Source: Aequorivita capsosiphonis DSM 23843
Lineage (GTDB): Bacteria; Bacteroidota; Bacteroidia; Flavobacteriales; Flavobacteriaceae
Direction of reading: 5' to 3'
Length of the DNA: 64,000 bases
NCBI RefSeq assembly: GCF_000429125.1
Contig: NZ_AUBG01000014.1
Location: 124,001 to 188,000, forward strand
Within the stretch, counting starts at the first letter, position 1, and each line of letters opens with the position of its first letter. This document shows positions 1-8,265 of this stretch, piece after piece. The position numbers were made by a program, and so were the translations under genes. The notes under the pieces were generated by a model. It was not told the DNA's origin. It worked only from the letters and a program-made list of their open reading frames with translations, and did no database searches.

Positions 1-573
1 CGCAAAAAAGGAGTAATACGTATTCATATAGGCGAGTAAATAGTCATCCCCATTTCCATCAATAGAAATCGTCTCTATTTTCCATAATTCCGCATCAAAA
101 ATAATAAAGCTTCTCCAAAGGTTAAAGGTGCCTCCGTTATTGGTACTGCGATATACAAGTAAATTTGCATCACCATTGGTATCATTTTCAATAACACTTA
201 TATAGATTATACCTTCAATTGTTACACTCATATCAAATCCGTCAATGATACCTTCATGAACCATCTTGTCCGTATCCCAATATTCTGGAGATCTTGACTC
301 TTCATAACTCCCCTCAACTACTGTCGGTGCTATTATTGGAGTAAGTGGACGGTACAGTGCTGCCATGCGTGGATCTACTTCCTGCCAGGCATATTTAATG
401 GCAAGCCGATTGCTATTAATCTCGGCAGCGGTACCAGTGTTTTCCAATTGCTTGGCCTGTTCATAAAGAGCCTTGAGTTCTGGAGTCACCACTTGGTTTC
501 CAGTGGAATTTATTTGTGACATCCCTTTAAGGATACAAAGTGTACACATTAGTAAAGTAATTACATTTTTCAT
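1..573 (-). CDS. Secreted beta-propeller protein, paralog of the next gene (partial, 3' end outside window)
   Basis: The 191 codons present start at ATG 573 and run off the left edge. The N-terminus (MKNVITLLMCTLCILKGMSQ) is a signal peptide nearly identical to that of the neighbouring 857-2560 gene. The mature part matches that neighbour almost block for block: PELKALYEQAKQLE, AAEINSNRLAIK, ESRSPEYWDTDK, then a BNR/Asp-box-like strand (YRSTNNGGTF). I infer an extracellular beta-propeller protein. The T9SS tail expected from the paralog is not in the window. The gene has its own promoter and putative LytTR site at 710-782, so the duplication included the control region. Function unknown. Confidence 0.85.
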   Translation of the reverse strand, partial: MKNVITLLMCTLCILKGMSQINSTGNQVVTPELKALYEQAKQLENTGTAAEINSNRLAIKYAWQEVDPRMAALYRPLTPIIAPTVVEGSYEESRSPEYWDTDKMVHEGIIDGFDMSVTIEGIIYISVIENDTNGDANLLVYRSTNNGGTFNLWRSFIIFDAELWKIETISIDGNGDDYLLAYMNTYYSFFA

Positions 574-709
574 GATTTTGTGTTTTTAAAATTAATTTTC
601 GTTCGTTTAAATAATTGAGGAGTAATTAATAAGGAATTGAAAATAATCTTAATCGGTAACTAGACATTTTTTAAACTATATGTTATTTAGGCTTTATAAG
701 CCTGCAAAA

Positions 710-782
710 CAAACATATAAGAAAGAAACCTACTACGAAACATACAATTAGAATTCGGTTAGCATGAATTAGTATTCAGTAA
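710..782 (-). promoter_or_regulatory. Promoter with two 21-bp-spaced direct repeats (site A, putative LytTR box)
   Basis: Read on the minus strand, two 14-mers lie at 782-769 (TTACTGAATACTAA) and 761-748 (TAACCGAATTCTAA), exactly 21 bp apart. Seven bases later comes TTTC (740-737), then 19 bases, then the Bacteroidota -7 box TATGTTTG (717-710). The start codon is at 573, giving a leader of about 130 nt. The spacing is the same as at sites B, D and E. Binding by the LytTR protein encoded at 4893-5651 is inferred. Confidence 0.65.
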
Positions 783-798
783 GAAAGAAGCAATTTAT

Positions 799-836
799 AA
801 AGAAAGGAGCCGCAGTTAAGCAGCTCCATTTCTTTA
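799..836 (-). terminator. Hairpin terminator of the 857-2560 gene
   Basis: The AAAGAAA and GGAGC arms at 799-810 pair with GCTCC and TTTCTTT at 823-836, with one or two mismatches. The hairpin lies about 20 bases past the stop codon of the minus-strand gene and separates it from the upstream region of the truncated paralog. Confidence 0.6.
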
Positions 837-856
837 CTAATCAAACAATCATTCTT

Positions 857-2560
857 CTATTTTTTAATGATTTTATAAGTTCCTAATTGACCATCTACTT
901 TAACTTTCATCACATAAACACCCGGGGCAAGTGATGAAACATTGATGGATGGACTTTTTTGTTCTGGTGAAATCTGCATCACCTCCTGCCCAAGCAAGGA
1001 ATAGATAGAAATATTCTCAACTTTGTTTTCCGAAGCAATATTTAAAGTTTCTCTTACAGGGTTTGGATAAAAAGTAAAACCTTCCAATAGGTTCTCTTCT
1101 ATACCCACCAAATCGGTCTTTGCATCAAAGTATAGATTATACCCGTAAGAACCGGCGCTACTAGACCCTGCGAATGCCATACAAGGCAAACCGTCTCCTG
1201 TTTCAGCAATTGCTGCGGGAAAGCCTGCATAAACATCTTTGTCAGTATCTGCCACAGGTTCCAATGGGTCAAAGTCATTTCCATTGTATGTAAGTGACCT
1301 ATTGGCATTATTTTCAGAGCCATCAATATTTTCACGAATATAAGATGTACGAATGGTTTCAACACCACCTACTCTTCGTATCCAAGAATCAGGTTTAACT
1401 ATGTTCCAATCACCTCCGCCGCCAGCGGAATAAGAAGTAAACTCAGCAAAATTTCCACTATTTACACGTTTATAACCTTTTGCGTTATAATGACCTGTAG
1501 ATCCAGCATCTCTGCTGGATGTAAAAATAATAACATTATCTTCTGATGGAGTATTTCTAGCAGCCCGGATGGTTGGGTTGCGAACTTCAATATCCGTTCC
1601 ATAGGTCACATATTCGGCCAGGCTTCCCCATGAGCCGGGATCATTATAGTCAGTGTTTGGACGGGCATATAAATTTCCACTACCAAGCCCAAGATAAGTG
1701 GTGTAACACATACCCAGCCTACCGTAAGCAAAGGCAATTTGACCTAAGTTGGCTCCGGGAACTGGTGTTTCATCGACCCAGTCAAACCCATAGCTTCCTG
1801 ATGTGCTTCTCGCAGAATAAATTTTTGGAGAAGCGGACTCTTTTGTGTAAATAGCGTAAACTCGGGTTGCATTTGTGTTTCCGGGCCAATCACGGTCCAA
1901 GCTGAATTCGGTTACATCGTTGGCTATTCCCTCTGATTCAAAATCGCCAGTGGCCATATTAATTCGAATTCCAAAAAACGATGTATCGGTATTCATATAG
2001 GCTATCAGATACTCGTTGCCGGTACCATCAAAGGAAACTACCTGCATTTTTTGAACCTCAACATTAGATAAATTAAGGCTTTTCCACAATACAAAAGAGT
2101 TGCCTCCGTCGGTGGAGCGATAAACATAGAGGCTGGAATCACTCCCAGTTCCAGTGAATCGTTCAATGGCTGCAACATAGATGTCTCCATCAGCAGTAAC
2201 ATCCATATCTACCCAATCTATATAACCTTCCCGCAACAGTTTGTCTGTATCCCAATCTTCAGGAGATCTCGACTCGTCATAATTTCCTTCAGCTATTCTG
2301 GGCACGCTAACAGGTGCCACTGGCTTGTAAAGTGCAGCCACAGCCGGATCTATTGTCTGCCAAGCGTTTTTAATGGCAAGCCGATTGGCATTAATCTCAG
2401 CTGCGCTACCAGCTTCTTCAAGTTGTTTAGCCTGTTGGTAAAGGGCATTGAGTTCTGGCGTTCTTTCAGGAATTAGCATTTCGCCTCCGGAGGATTCTGT
2501 TTGTGATAGCCCCGAAAGAACAAAAAGGGTACACATTAAAAGAGTAATTACATTTTTCAT
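857..2560 (-). CDS. Secreted BNR/beta-propeller protein with T9SS sorting domain
   Basis: 567 residues. I place the start at ATG 2560, where a clear signal peptide begins (MKNVITLLMCTLFVLSGLSQ). The frame stays open to 2680, but those extra 40 codons are not signal-like and lie within the leader. After a helical stretch (about 30-70) comes a beta-propeller-like body with an Asp-box motif (RSTDGGNSF) and another putative blade. The last roughly 75 residues form a type A T9SS sorting domain (FYPNPVRETLNI, then SIYSLLGQEV, then GVYVMKVKVDG). The product is therefore probably exported by the Sec and T9SS routes to the surface or medium. It is a tandem paralog of the truncated gene at 1-573. Its transcription starts near the divergent sensor kinase gene, and the intergenic region holds two putative LytTR sites. 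Ligand or enzymatic activity unknown. Confidence 0.85.
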   Translation of the reverse strand: MKNVITLLMCTLFVLSGLSQTESSGGEMLIPERTPELNALYQQAKQLEEAGSAAEINANRLAIKNAWQTIDPAVAALYKPVAPVSVPRIAEGNYDESRSPEDWDTDKLLREGYIDWVDMDVTADGDIYVAAIERFTGTGSDSSLYVYRSTDGGNSFVLWKSLNLSNVEVQKMQVVSFDGTGNEYLIAYMNTDTSFFGIRINMATGDFESEGIANDVTEFSLDRDWPGNTNATRVYAIYTKESASPKIYSARSTSGSYGFDWVDETPVPGANLGQIAFAYGRLGMCYTTYLGLGSGNLYARPNTDYNDPGSWGSLAEYVTYGTDIEVRNPTIRAARNTPSEDNVIIFTSSRDAGSTGHYNAKGYKRVNSGNFAEFTSYSAGGGGDWNIVKPDSWIRRVGGVETIRTSYIRENIDGSENNANRSLTYNGNDFDPLEPVADTDKDVYAGFPAAIAETGDGLPCMAFAGSSSAGSYGYNLYFDAKTDLVGIEENLLEGFTFYPNPVRETLNIASENKVENISIYSLLGQEVMQISPEQKSPSINVSSLAPGVYVMKVKVDGQLGTYKIIKK

Positions 2561-2703
2561 GATTTTGTGATTTTTTATTGTTAAATTAATTTTTGTTCGC
2601 TGAAATAATTGAGGAGTTATTAATAAGGAATTGAAAACAATCTCAACCGTTGAAAACACATCTGTTGAAATGCATCTCAATTATGCATTATGGAACTGGA
2701 AGA

Positions 2704-2776
2704 CAAACATATAGTGAAGAACTCTAATCTGAAACCCCCACTTAGAATTCGGACGGTTTGGATTAGAATTCAGTAA
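2704..2776 (-). promoter_or_regulatory. Promoter with two 21-bp-spaced direct repeats (site B, putative LytTR box)
   Basis: Minus-strand repeats lie at 2776-2763 (TTACTGAATTCTAA) and 2755-2742 (CGTCCGAATTCTAA), 21 bp apart. They are followed after 7 bases by TTTC (2734-2731), then 19 bases and TATGTTTG (2711-2704). Layout and distances are identical to site A, and the start codon is 144 bp downstream. This promoter drives the 857-2560 gene. Confidence 0.65.
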
Positions 2777-2788
2777 TAAAGAAGGAAA

Positions 2789-2860
2789 CTACCGAATACT
2801 AACTAAAAGTAGCCAAATTCTAAATAGGTCTAATGAATCCCAGATAGATTAGTATTTTAG
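2789..2860 (+). promoter_or_regulatory. Putative promoter of the sensor kinase with the same direct repeats (site C)
   Basis: The repeats are CTACCGAATACTAA (2789-2802) and TAGCCAAATTCTAA (2810-2823), 21 bp apart. At the expected distance lies TATTTTAG (2853-2860), one mismatch from TANNTTTG; no good -33 element is visible. The box ends only 7 bases before the kinase ATG, so the mRNA would be nearly leaderless. This suggests the two-component system controls its own genes. The 307-bp region 2561-2867 holds nothing else except site B. Confidence 0.5.
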
Positions 2861-2867
2861 TAAACTC

Positions 2868-4889
2868 ATGAGGGTTTCAATTATAATAGTAATTTATTTT
2901 CTAACCAGTTTGACACCATTAAAAGGTCAGATTGTGGCTGATTCCATTAATTACAATCTTGCCTTACTAAACAATAAAGAAGTTCAAGCACTTCGAACGA
3001 GCCCAGAATCTACTTTTGAAGAGATTCAAAAACACACCGATTGGAAATCCTACAACACTAACTATACACCTACTCCAGAATCCACGATTTGGCTAAAATT
3101 TAAAATTGAAAATCAATCCCGAGATACAGTCCACAGCTTTTTATATAGTAGAAACCACTATACCACCATTTATCAACAAAAAAAATCAGGGTTTGAAAAG
3201 TTTAAAAACGGCTTTTATGTTCCGTTGTCACAGCGTGCCAATAAGTCTATAAATTATTTTACACCATTAAGTCTTGCGCCTAATCAACAATCAGAATTAT
3301 ATGTAAGGTTAAAAGTTCTTCAAATTTTGGGCGAACAGAGTGTTCCTGCATTGTACTCAGAAAAAGGATATTTTAAGCATTTGCGGAGTGACTATGAATA
3401 CGAAAAGAACGCTATAGCTTTTATAAGTTTCTATCTCATATCGCTCATAACCATTATGGTTTTTGCAGTCGTGTTCTGGTTCACCTTGGTTAAAAGACTC
3501 TATGTGTATTATTTGGGATATTTATTTTTCCAACTTATCTATGGTTTTATTGTTCTTGGAAGAACTTTAGCCCCAGCAGGTAATATCACTCAACATATTC
3601 CAAAATTAGCCGAAGATCTTTTTGAACCGGCACAGTTTGCCTTTATTGGATTTTATGTTTTTTTCATTCTAAATTTGATTTCAGTAAAAAAATATGATAA
3701 ATTATTGGCTCAGATTCTGAAATATTTAGGCTTTACCTGCTTTTTATACGCCATTTTTCGGTTTGTTTTCAGTCACTATTTCTATAATCCAGAACTCACT
3801 TCTATTTTATTCAACACAATCAGGATCATTATTCTTCCCATAAATTTTATTTTGATTTTTTGGGTAATTTATAAAGTAAAACACCCATTATTAATCTATT
3901 TTATTATTGGACAATCTTTCTTTTTTATTGGTGCATTGATAGCCTCCCTTATTGGTTCCAATATTCTAGAAGCTTACAGTATGCTGCACTTTAGCCAGTC
4001 AGCAAATATTATATTTCAAATAGGATTGCTGGCAGAGGTTTATTGTTTTTCACTTGCACTGGGTAAAAATGTTTTTATACTTCGAAAAGAAAAAAATAAG
4101 ACCACTGATGCATTAATCGCACAATTAAAGGAGAACCAGCTTTTGCAAATAACAATGAATCACGAACTCGACGAAAAGGTGAATAAAAAGACCGAAGAGC
4201 TCATCCAGCTATATACAGAATTAGAAAAAGAAAGAGAGCAAAAAATAAAAGACGATTTTGAACAACGGATCAAAGAAATCGAAATGATTGCCTTAAGGTC
4301 ACAAATGAATCCACACTTTATTTTTAATAGTCTGACCGCTATAAAATTCTTGATTATGGATTCTAGAAATGAATATGCCATTGATTACCTCGACGATTTT
4401 TCAAGTCTGCTTCGAGGCATACTTCAAAACAGTAATCGGAAGAAAATTACCGTAGAGGAAGAGCTCGAAATACTGGAGCTCTACCTATCTTTAGAAAAAA
4501 ATCGTATGGGGGAAGAATTTATTTACGATATTCAATGCACATCTAAAGAAACGTTATCACAATATGAAATACCACCATTACTTTTGCAACCTATTGTGGA
4601 AAATGCTATTTGGCACGGTTTGCATCCAAGTTTAAAAGCGGGGAAAAAACTGACCGTTATCTTTGATACTACAGATAATCTAAAAATAATCATTGAAGAT
4701 AATGGCGTTGGCAGAAAGGAAAGCGCGAAAAGCAAAAAATTGCACGATTCTATGGGAACAAAAATTGTCCATGATCGATTAACGCTTTTCAACCACCTCA
4801 ACGCCCCCTTTATTCGTCTAAAAACGATCGACCTTGAAGAAGACGGCAAGGCTATAGGAACGAGAATAACACTAACCTATCAAAACTAA
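2868..4889 (+). CDS. LytS-type sensor histidine kinase with 7TMR-DISM sensor
   Basis: 673 residues. The signal peptide is followed by an extracellular domain (about 25-175) resembling 7TMR-DISMED2, which often has a carbohydrate-binding-like jelly-roll fold. Seven hydrophobic segments follow (about 185-405, 7TMR-DISM), then a coiled coil rich in Glu and Lys (about 420-470) and a His_kinase domain of the LytS family. The phosphoacceptor motif is MNPHFIFNSL, with His483. The ATPase N box is LLQPIVENAIWHG and the G1 box is IEDNGVGR. It sits in the inner membrane and should phosphorylate the regulator encoded 3 bp downstream. The signal sensed is unknown. Confidence 0.9.
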   Translation: MRVSIIIVIYFLTSLTPLKGQIVADSINYNLALLNNKEVQALRTSPESTFEEIQKHTDWKSYNTNYTPTPESTIWLKFKIENQSRDTVHSFLYSRNHYTTIYQQKKSGFEKFKNGFYVPLSQRANKSINYFTPLSLAPNQQSELYVRLKVLQILGEQSVPALYSEKGYFKHLRSDYEYEKNAIAFISFYLISLITIMVFAVVFWFTLVKRLYVYYLGYLFFQLIYGFIVLGRTLAPAGNITQHIPKLAEDLFEPAQFAFIGFYVFFILNLISVKKYDKLLAQILKYLGFTCFLYAIFRFVFSHYFYNPELTSILFNTIRIIILPINFILIFWVIYKVKHPLLIYFIIGQSFFFIGALIASLIGSNILEAYSMLHFSQSANIIFQIGLLAEVYCFSLALGKNVFILRKEKNKTTDALIAQLKENQLLQITMNHELDEKVNKKTEELIQLYTELEKEREQKIKDDFEQRIKEIEMIALRSQMNPHFIFNSLTAIKFLIMDSRNEYAIDYLDDFSSLLRGILQNSNRKKITVEEELEILELYLSLEKNRMGEEFIYDIQCTSKETLSQYEIPPLLLQPIVENAIWHGLHPSLKAGKKLTVIFDTTDNLKIIIEDNGVGRKESAKSKKLHDSMGTKIVHDRLTLFNHLNAPFIRLKTIDLEEDGKAIGTRITLTYQN

Positions 4890-4892
4890 ATT

Positions 4893-5651
4893 ATGATAAA
4901 AGTAATTATAATTGACGACGAAACCCACTGCACAAACGTGTTACAGAATTTAATTGAAAAAGCACATTCAGACTATACCGTTACTGGGGTTTTCACCAAT
5001 CCACTGCAAGGGCTGGAGTTTATCAAGAAGAATCCACCAGACTTGTTATTTCTAGATATTGAAATGCCAAACCTCAATGGGTTTATGTTGTTGGACAACC
5101 TACTTCCAATAGATTTTGATGTTATTTTCACAACAGCCTATGATCAATATGCTATCAAAGCATTTCGCTATAGTGCCATTAATTATTTACTAAAACCCAT
5201 AACCGAGAAAAGCATCGTAAAAGCATTATCAAGCTGGGAAAAACGACGTAAAAAAACCAGTGCCAAACAATGGGAGATGTTGCAGGATCAGTTAAAAGAT
5301 GAAAAGAAAGAGTGTTCCCAAATAGCGTTGCCCACGGGAATTGGCTATCAAATTGTAGAAATCGAAAATATCGTGCGGTGTCAGTCCGACAGTAATTACA
5401 CTAACATTTTCTGTAAAGATGATAACAAAATTTTAATAAGCCGGACTTTAAAGGATATAGAGGAGCTTTTAAAAGATCACGGTTTTTTAAGGGTACACCA
5501 GTCGCATTTAATAAACCCACAATTCGTAAAAGGGATATTAAAATACGATGGTGGAAGTCTTATTATGAACAATAATGCAGAGGTTCCCGTTTCCAGACAG
5601 AAAGCAAAACAGATAAACAAAATTTTAGAAACGATGCTTCGGTTTAAGTAG
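4893..5651 (+). CDS. LytTR-family response regulator
   Basis: 252 residues. The receiver domain (1-120) has acidic residues Asp8 and Asp9, phosphoacceptor Asp55 in FLDIEMP, and the conserved Lys in YLLKPI. The C-terminal LytTR DNA-binding domain (about 145-250) shows the family pattern IVRCQSDSNYT, then LLKDHGFLRVHQSHLIN, then VPVSRQKAK. It is a full-length cytoplasmic transcription factor in an operon with the kinase at 2868-4889. LytTR proteins bind two direct repeats on one face of the helix about two turns apart. Exactly such repeats occur at five upstream sites in this region (sites A to E), and I infer that these are its targets. Confidence 0.92.
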   Translation: MIKVIIIDDETHCTNVLQNLIEKAHSDYTVTGVFTNPLQGLEFIKKNPPDLLFLDIEMPNLNGFMLLDNLLPIDFDVIFTTAYDQYAIKAFRYSAINYLLKPITEKSIVKALSSWEKRRKKTSAKQWEMLQDQLKDEKKECSQIALPTGIGYQIVEIENIVRCQSDSNYTNIFCKDDNKILISRTLKDIEELLKDHGFLRVHQSHLINPQFVKGILKYDGGSLIMNNNAEVPVSRQKAKQINKILETMLRFK

Positions 5652-5679
5652 CTAAGAGATAGCATGGAAACCGGAAGTT

Positions 5680-5772
5680 AACTTTGACAAAGTTTTCATA
5701 TGCTTCCAGAAGCTATCATACATAATAAAATGTGATCTATTATAAAACAAACGGAGCAACTTTGTCAAAGTT
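5680..5772. repeat. Pair of 15-bp palindromes, each the reverse complement of the other
   Basis: AACTTTGACAAAGTT at 5680-5694 and AACTTTGTCAAAGTT at 5758-5772 are each perfect dyads around a single central base. They are reverse complements of each other, with 63 bp between them. This could be the two ends of a small REP-like or MITE-like element, or two operator sites. Confidence 0.55.
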
Positions 5773-5796
5773 GGGAGCTGTCTGCGTTTTCAAAAG

Positions 5797-5963
5797 TTTA
5801 CGAGCGAAACCCCAGGAACGCGAGCGACGGGAATTTTGGACTATTATTCATGAATTTTTGGTTTATTTTTTATTTCCAAATTACTTCGAGAACTAACTTC
5901 CAAAAATAGACGAGATAAAGGTTTGCGAGTGAAATCTAAGACAAGCGAGCGACTTGGTTCTTG
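5797..5963. repeat. Degenerate 42-bp direct repeat
   Basis: The stretch beginning GTTTACGAGCGAAA (5797) and the one beginning GTTTGCGAGTGAAA (5921) align without gaps over about 42 bases. Each contains an AAGCGAGCGAC or AACGCGAGCGAC core. No coding potential is seen. Confidence 0.5.
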
Positions 5964-5970
5964 TATCGAG

Positions 5971-6043
5971 CAACCTAATTCTAAACCATAGCTACCAAAT
6001 ACTAAATAGCTATTGTAACCTTACTACTAGATGAATAGGTTTG
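5971..6043 (+). promoter_or_regulatory. Promoter with two 21-bp-spaced direct repeats (site D, putative LytTR box)
   Basis: Repeats CAACCTAATTCTAA (5971-5984) and CTACCAAATACTAA (5992-6005) are 21 bp apart. Seven bases later is TTG (6013-6015), then 20 bases and TAGGTTTG (6036-6043), a textbook Bacteroidota promoter. The start codon is at 6109, giving a leader of about 60 nt. Confidence 0.7.
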
Positions 6044-6108
6044 TATTTAATATTCTCCCTTCCCATTAGTTTAAGATTAAAACACTTTAACTCAAAACTC
6101 ATTTAAAT

Positions 6109-7086
6109 ATGAAAACAATTCAACTAAAATCTAAAACACTATTGGATTTACTGCTGATGAGTACATTGTTTTTTAGTAGTACGCCTTCTGTTGCGCAGAG
6201 CCTAGAAGGAAAATGGAATATAGCTCAAGTAGATACCAGGCATTCTAAAGTGATAGAATTTACCAAAGACAGTGCGATATTCTATGAATTTGACAAACGT
6301 CAGGCGGCATATCCTTACCATGTCGAAGGTAATCGCTTAGTTGTCGACACTGCTTCATTGGGAGCGTTTGAGTTTGTAAATCCCCATCGGTTGCGGATAA
6401 AACCAGATCAGGAAACCGAGTCTATTGATCTTGTCCAGTTAAAACCCACAAAAACGAACTTAACAAGAGCTGAAATAGAGCAATTGAATTTCGAAATAAC
6501 TAAAGATAACACGTTCCCGGTAAATCTTGATGGCGTAGAAGATGAATCTGGCAAAACAATCCAGTTGGAGAAAATAGACTCTACCTACTTTCTCTCCTTT
6601 TATCACAAAGACAGAAGGATGGGAGCTATGCCCATTGAGCAGGTAACCTCTGAAAAAATTGTGGTTTATGGATTTCCGGAAAAGCCGTTTATGATTACTG
6701 GAGAGCGGGTGCTTTCCAATGAAATTACCGCCAAAAGCAGCAGTGCCTTGGCTCCTGATGGCGAGATGAGTACTGTAGAAGCACTCACAGGCAAATGGTT
6801 TTACAAAAGTATAGAAGGACGACCTCCCTTATCAGACTGTACTAAAAAGACCTATTTTCAATTTACAGAAGATTTGAGTTTTGAAATAAAAGCTTACGCC
6901 GAAAACCACAGTAACGGAAACTGTATCGCTGGCTCCAGTATAATTGGAACTTACGAGCCTGTGGGGAATGACCAAATCAAGATAATCCAAAATGGTAAAA
7001 TTGAGACTTGGAAAATTAACTCGCCTACAAAGACAATGCTTGTAGTAGAAAGAAATGGCAGTGCACTTACGCTTATAAAAGAATAG
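6109..7086 (+). CDS. Secreted protein with two lipocalin-like halves, function unknown
   Basis: 325 residues. An extended N-terminus with a hydrophobic core ends at a signal-peptidase-like site (SVAQSLEGKW), so I expect export to the periplasm or beyond. Two similar modules follow. The first opens with LEGKWNI (about 32-110) and the second with LTGKWFYKS (about 227-325). The GKW openings and alternating strands resemble the lipocalin-like domains common in Bacteroidota secreted proteins. No catalytic motif is visible. It is the first gene after the two-component system and is preceded by promoter/site D. The N-terminus (MKTIQLKSKT) resembles that of the next gene, hinting at shared ancestry of their leaders. 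Confidence 0.7.
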   Translation: MKTIQLKSKTLLDLLLMSTLFFSSTPSVAQSLEGKWNIAQVDTRHSKVIEFTKDSAIFYEFDKRQAAYPYHVEGNRLVVDTASLGAFEFVNPHRLRIKPDQETESIDLVQLKPTKTNLTRAEIEQLNFEITKDNTFPVNLDGVEDESGKTIQLEKIDSTYFLSFYHKDRRMGAMPIEQVTSEKIVVYGFPEKPFMITGERVLSNEITAKSSSALAPDGEMSTVEALTGKWFYKSIEGRPPLSDCTKKTYFQFTEDLSFEIKAYAENHSNGNCIAGSSIIGTYEPVGNDQIKIIQNGKIETWKINSPTKTMLVVERNGSALTLIKE

Positions 7087-7192
7087 GTCTCTATTTTAAT
7101 AAAACTCAATTTTGAGTCAAAAAATAAAACTACTACAAGCAAACTTTAACGTGAAAAATATTTAAAATTTCATCTTCTAAAACCCTCTAAAT

Positions 7193-7885
7193 ATGAAAAC
7201 ATCTCAACTTAAAATCAAAACCTCAAAAATAACAGTGCCTATACTAAAAACACTACTGTTCATGGTACTCATTGGCGCTGTAACTAGTTGCAATAATAAG
7301 AAGGACGCATCGGCTGACGATAAAAAAGAGAAGGTAACTGATGATAAGAAAGAGAAGGCTGCCGACGATAAAAAAAAGAAGGTAGCAGATGCAGACCACA
7401 CTTTTGATATAACCTTGGTAAAAGACTCTGAAACCATTGAATTTTCCGAGAATATATTAAATAAAGAAGGAAATGCGCTATACAACAATCAACAAATGCC
7501 AACAGGTAAAAAAGGAGATCGAAGACGTAGTATAATGATGACCATAGGGAAGGATTACAACCGTGGCGAAGCTGGTGTTTTTGGTCTTTTTGTAGTGAAT
7601 GAAGATTTTAAACCTCTAAGCGATATTAATGGTTCAGAAAAACAAGTATCCAGTTTAACTATACGGCCCGAAAAGGACGGCGATTGGTATAGTGCCGTTT
7701 CTGGAACCTTAACTTTTTCAGACCTAAAATTTGTCTTGCCCACACCAAATCTGGGTGGAGCCTGCTTTAAACTCAGCTTTGAAGGTGATTTTAAAAAGAA
7801 CGATAACAAGAAAGATATTTATCAGGGTTCGGGTACGATTGTTCTCAGCCCTAAAAGAGCTATGGGTGTTTATAAAGAAAAGTAG
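7193..7885 (+). CDS. Lipoprotein with Asp/Lys tandem repeats, function unknown
   Basis: 230 residues. A long N-terminal region ends in a lipobox (GAVTSC, Cys33), so the protein is probably lipid-anchored. A highly charged linker follows in which an 8-residue unit like ADDKKEKV is repeated three times (about 40-65). The remaining roughly 160 residues form a beta-rich domain (TFDITLVKDSETIEF, then KDGDWYSAVSGTLTF, then GGACFKLSFEGDF). I do not recognise a family. It lies 106 bp after the 6109 gene with no separate LytTR site, so co-transcription is possible. Confidence 0.7.
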   Translation: MKTSQLKIKTSKITVPILKTLLFMVLIGAVTSCNNKKDASADDKKEKVTDDKKEKAADDKKKKVADADHTFDITLVKDSETIEFSENILNKEGNALYNNQQMPTGKKGDRRRSIMMTIGKDYNRGEAGVFGLFVVNEDFKPLSDINGSEKQVSSLTIRPEKDGDWYSAVSGTLTFSDLKFVLPTPNLGGACFKLSFEGDFKKNDNKKDIYQGSGTIVLSPKRAMGVYKEK

Positions 7886-8265
7886 TTTGTTTCTAATTAT
7901 GAATGGCGAGCGTGAATTGTATACGGAAATCTGACAAACGAAACAAGCTTCTTGTAAAACATCAGAAAATTAAGAACTATTTAAGCCAATATGGTCACGT
8001 GTGAATATTATGGATTCGTACCACAATATTCCTGGAATTTCCAAAAACACTAAAGTAATGTGGCCTTTAGTAATAATTTACCGAAAGTGTTTATTTGCAA
8101 AGAGAATTAAGTAAAGATTTAAGATATTTTAGGAAAACCCTAGTCGCAGACCATACTGTAGTTATTAAATATATGTTGAAGATCTCAGTAAAAATAATCG
8201 AGCGAAATTCAACCTGTATCTATAAAAAGGTCATGAGTTACGAATGCTTTCTAGCTCTTTTTGAT
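7886..8265. other. Gene-free spacer
   Basis: A weak TTG-initiated frame (8095-8370) runs through the right part but overlaps promoter/site E and shows no domain or signal peptide, so I do not call it a gene. Nothing else is recognisable. Confidence 0.5.

Larger units (their letters stand above)
5652..5970. other. Gene-free spacer downstream of the response regulator
   Basis: No convincing reading frame. It contains two 15-bp palindromes (5680-5694, 5758-5772) and a degenerate 42-bp direct repeat (5797-5839 and 5921-5963), described separately. Site D and a promoter follow immediately. Confidence 0.6.

Noticed and set aside
2561-2680. Upstream extension of the propeller gene by 40 codons
   Set aside because: The signal peptide begins at ATG 2560, matching the start of the paralog at 573; the extra codons lie in the leader.
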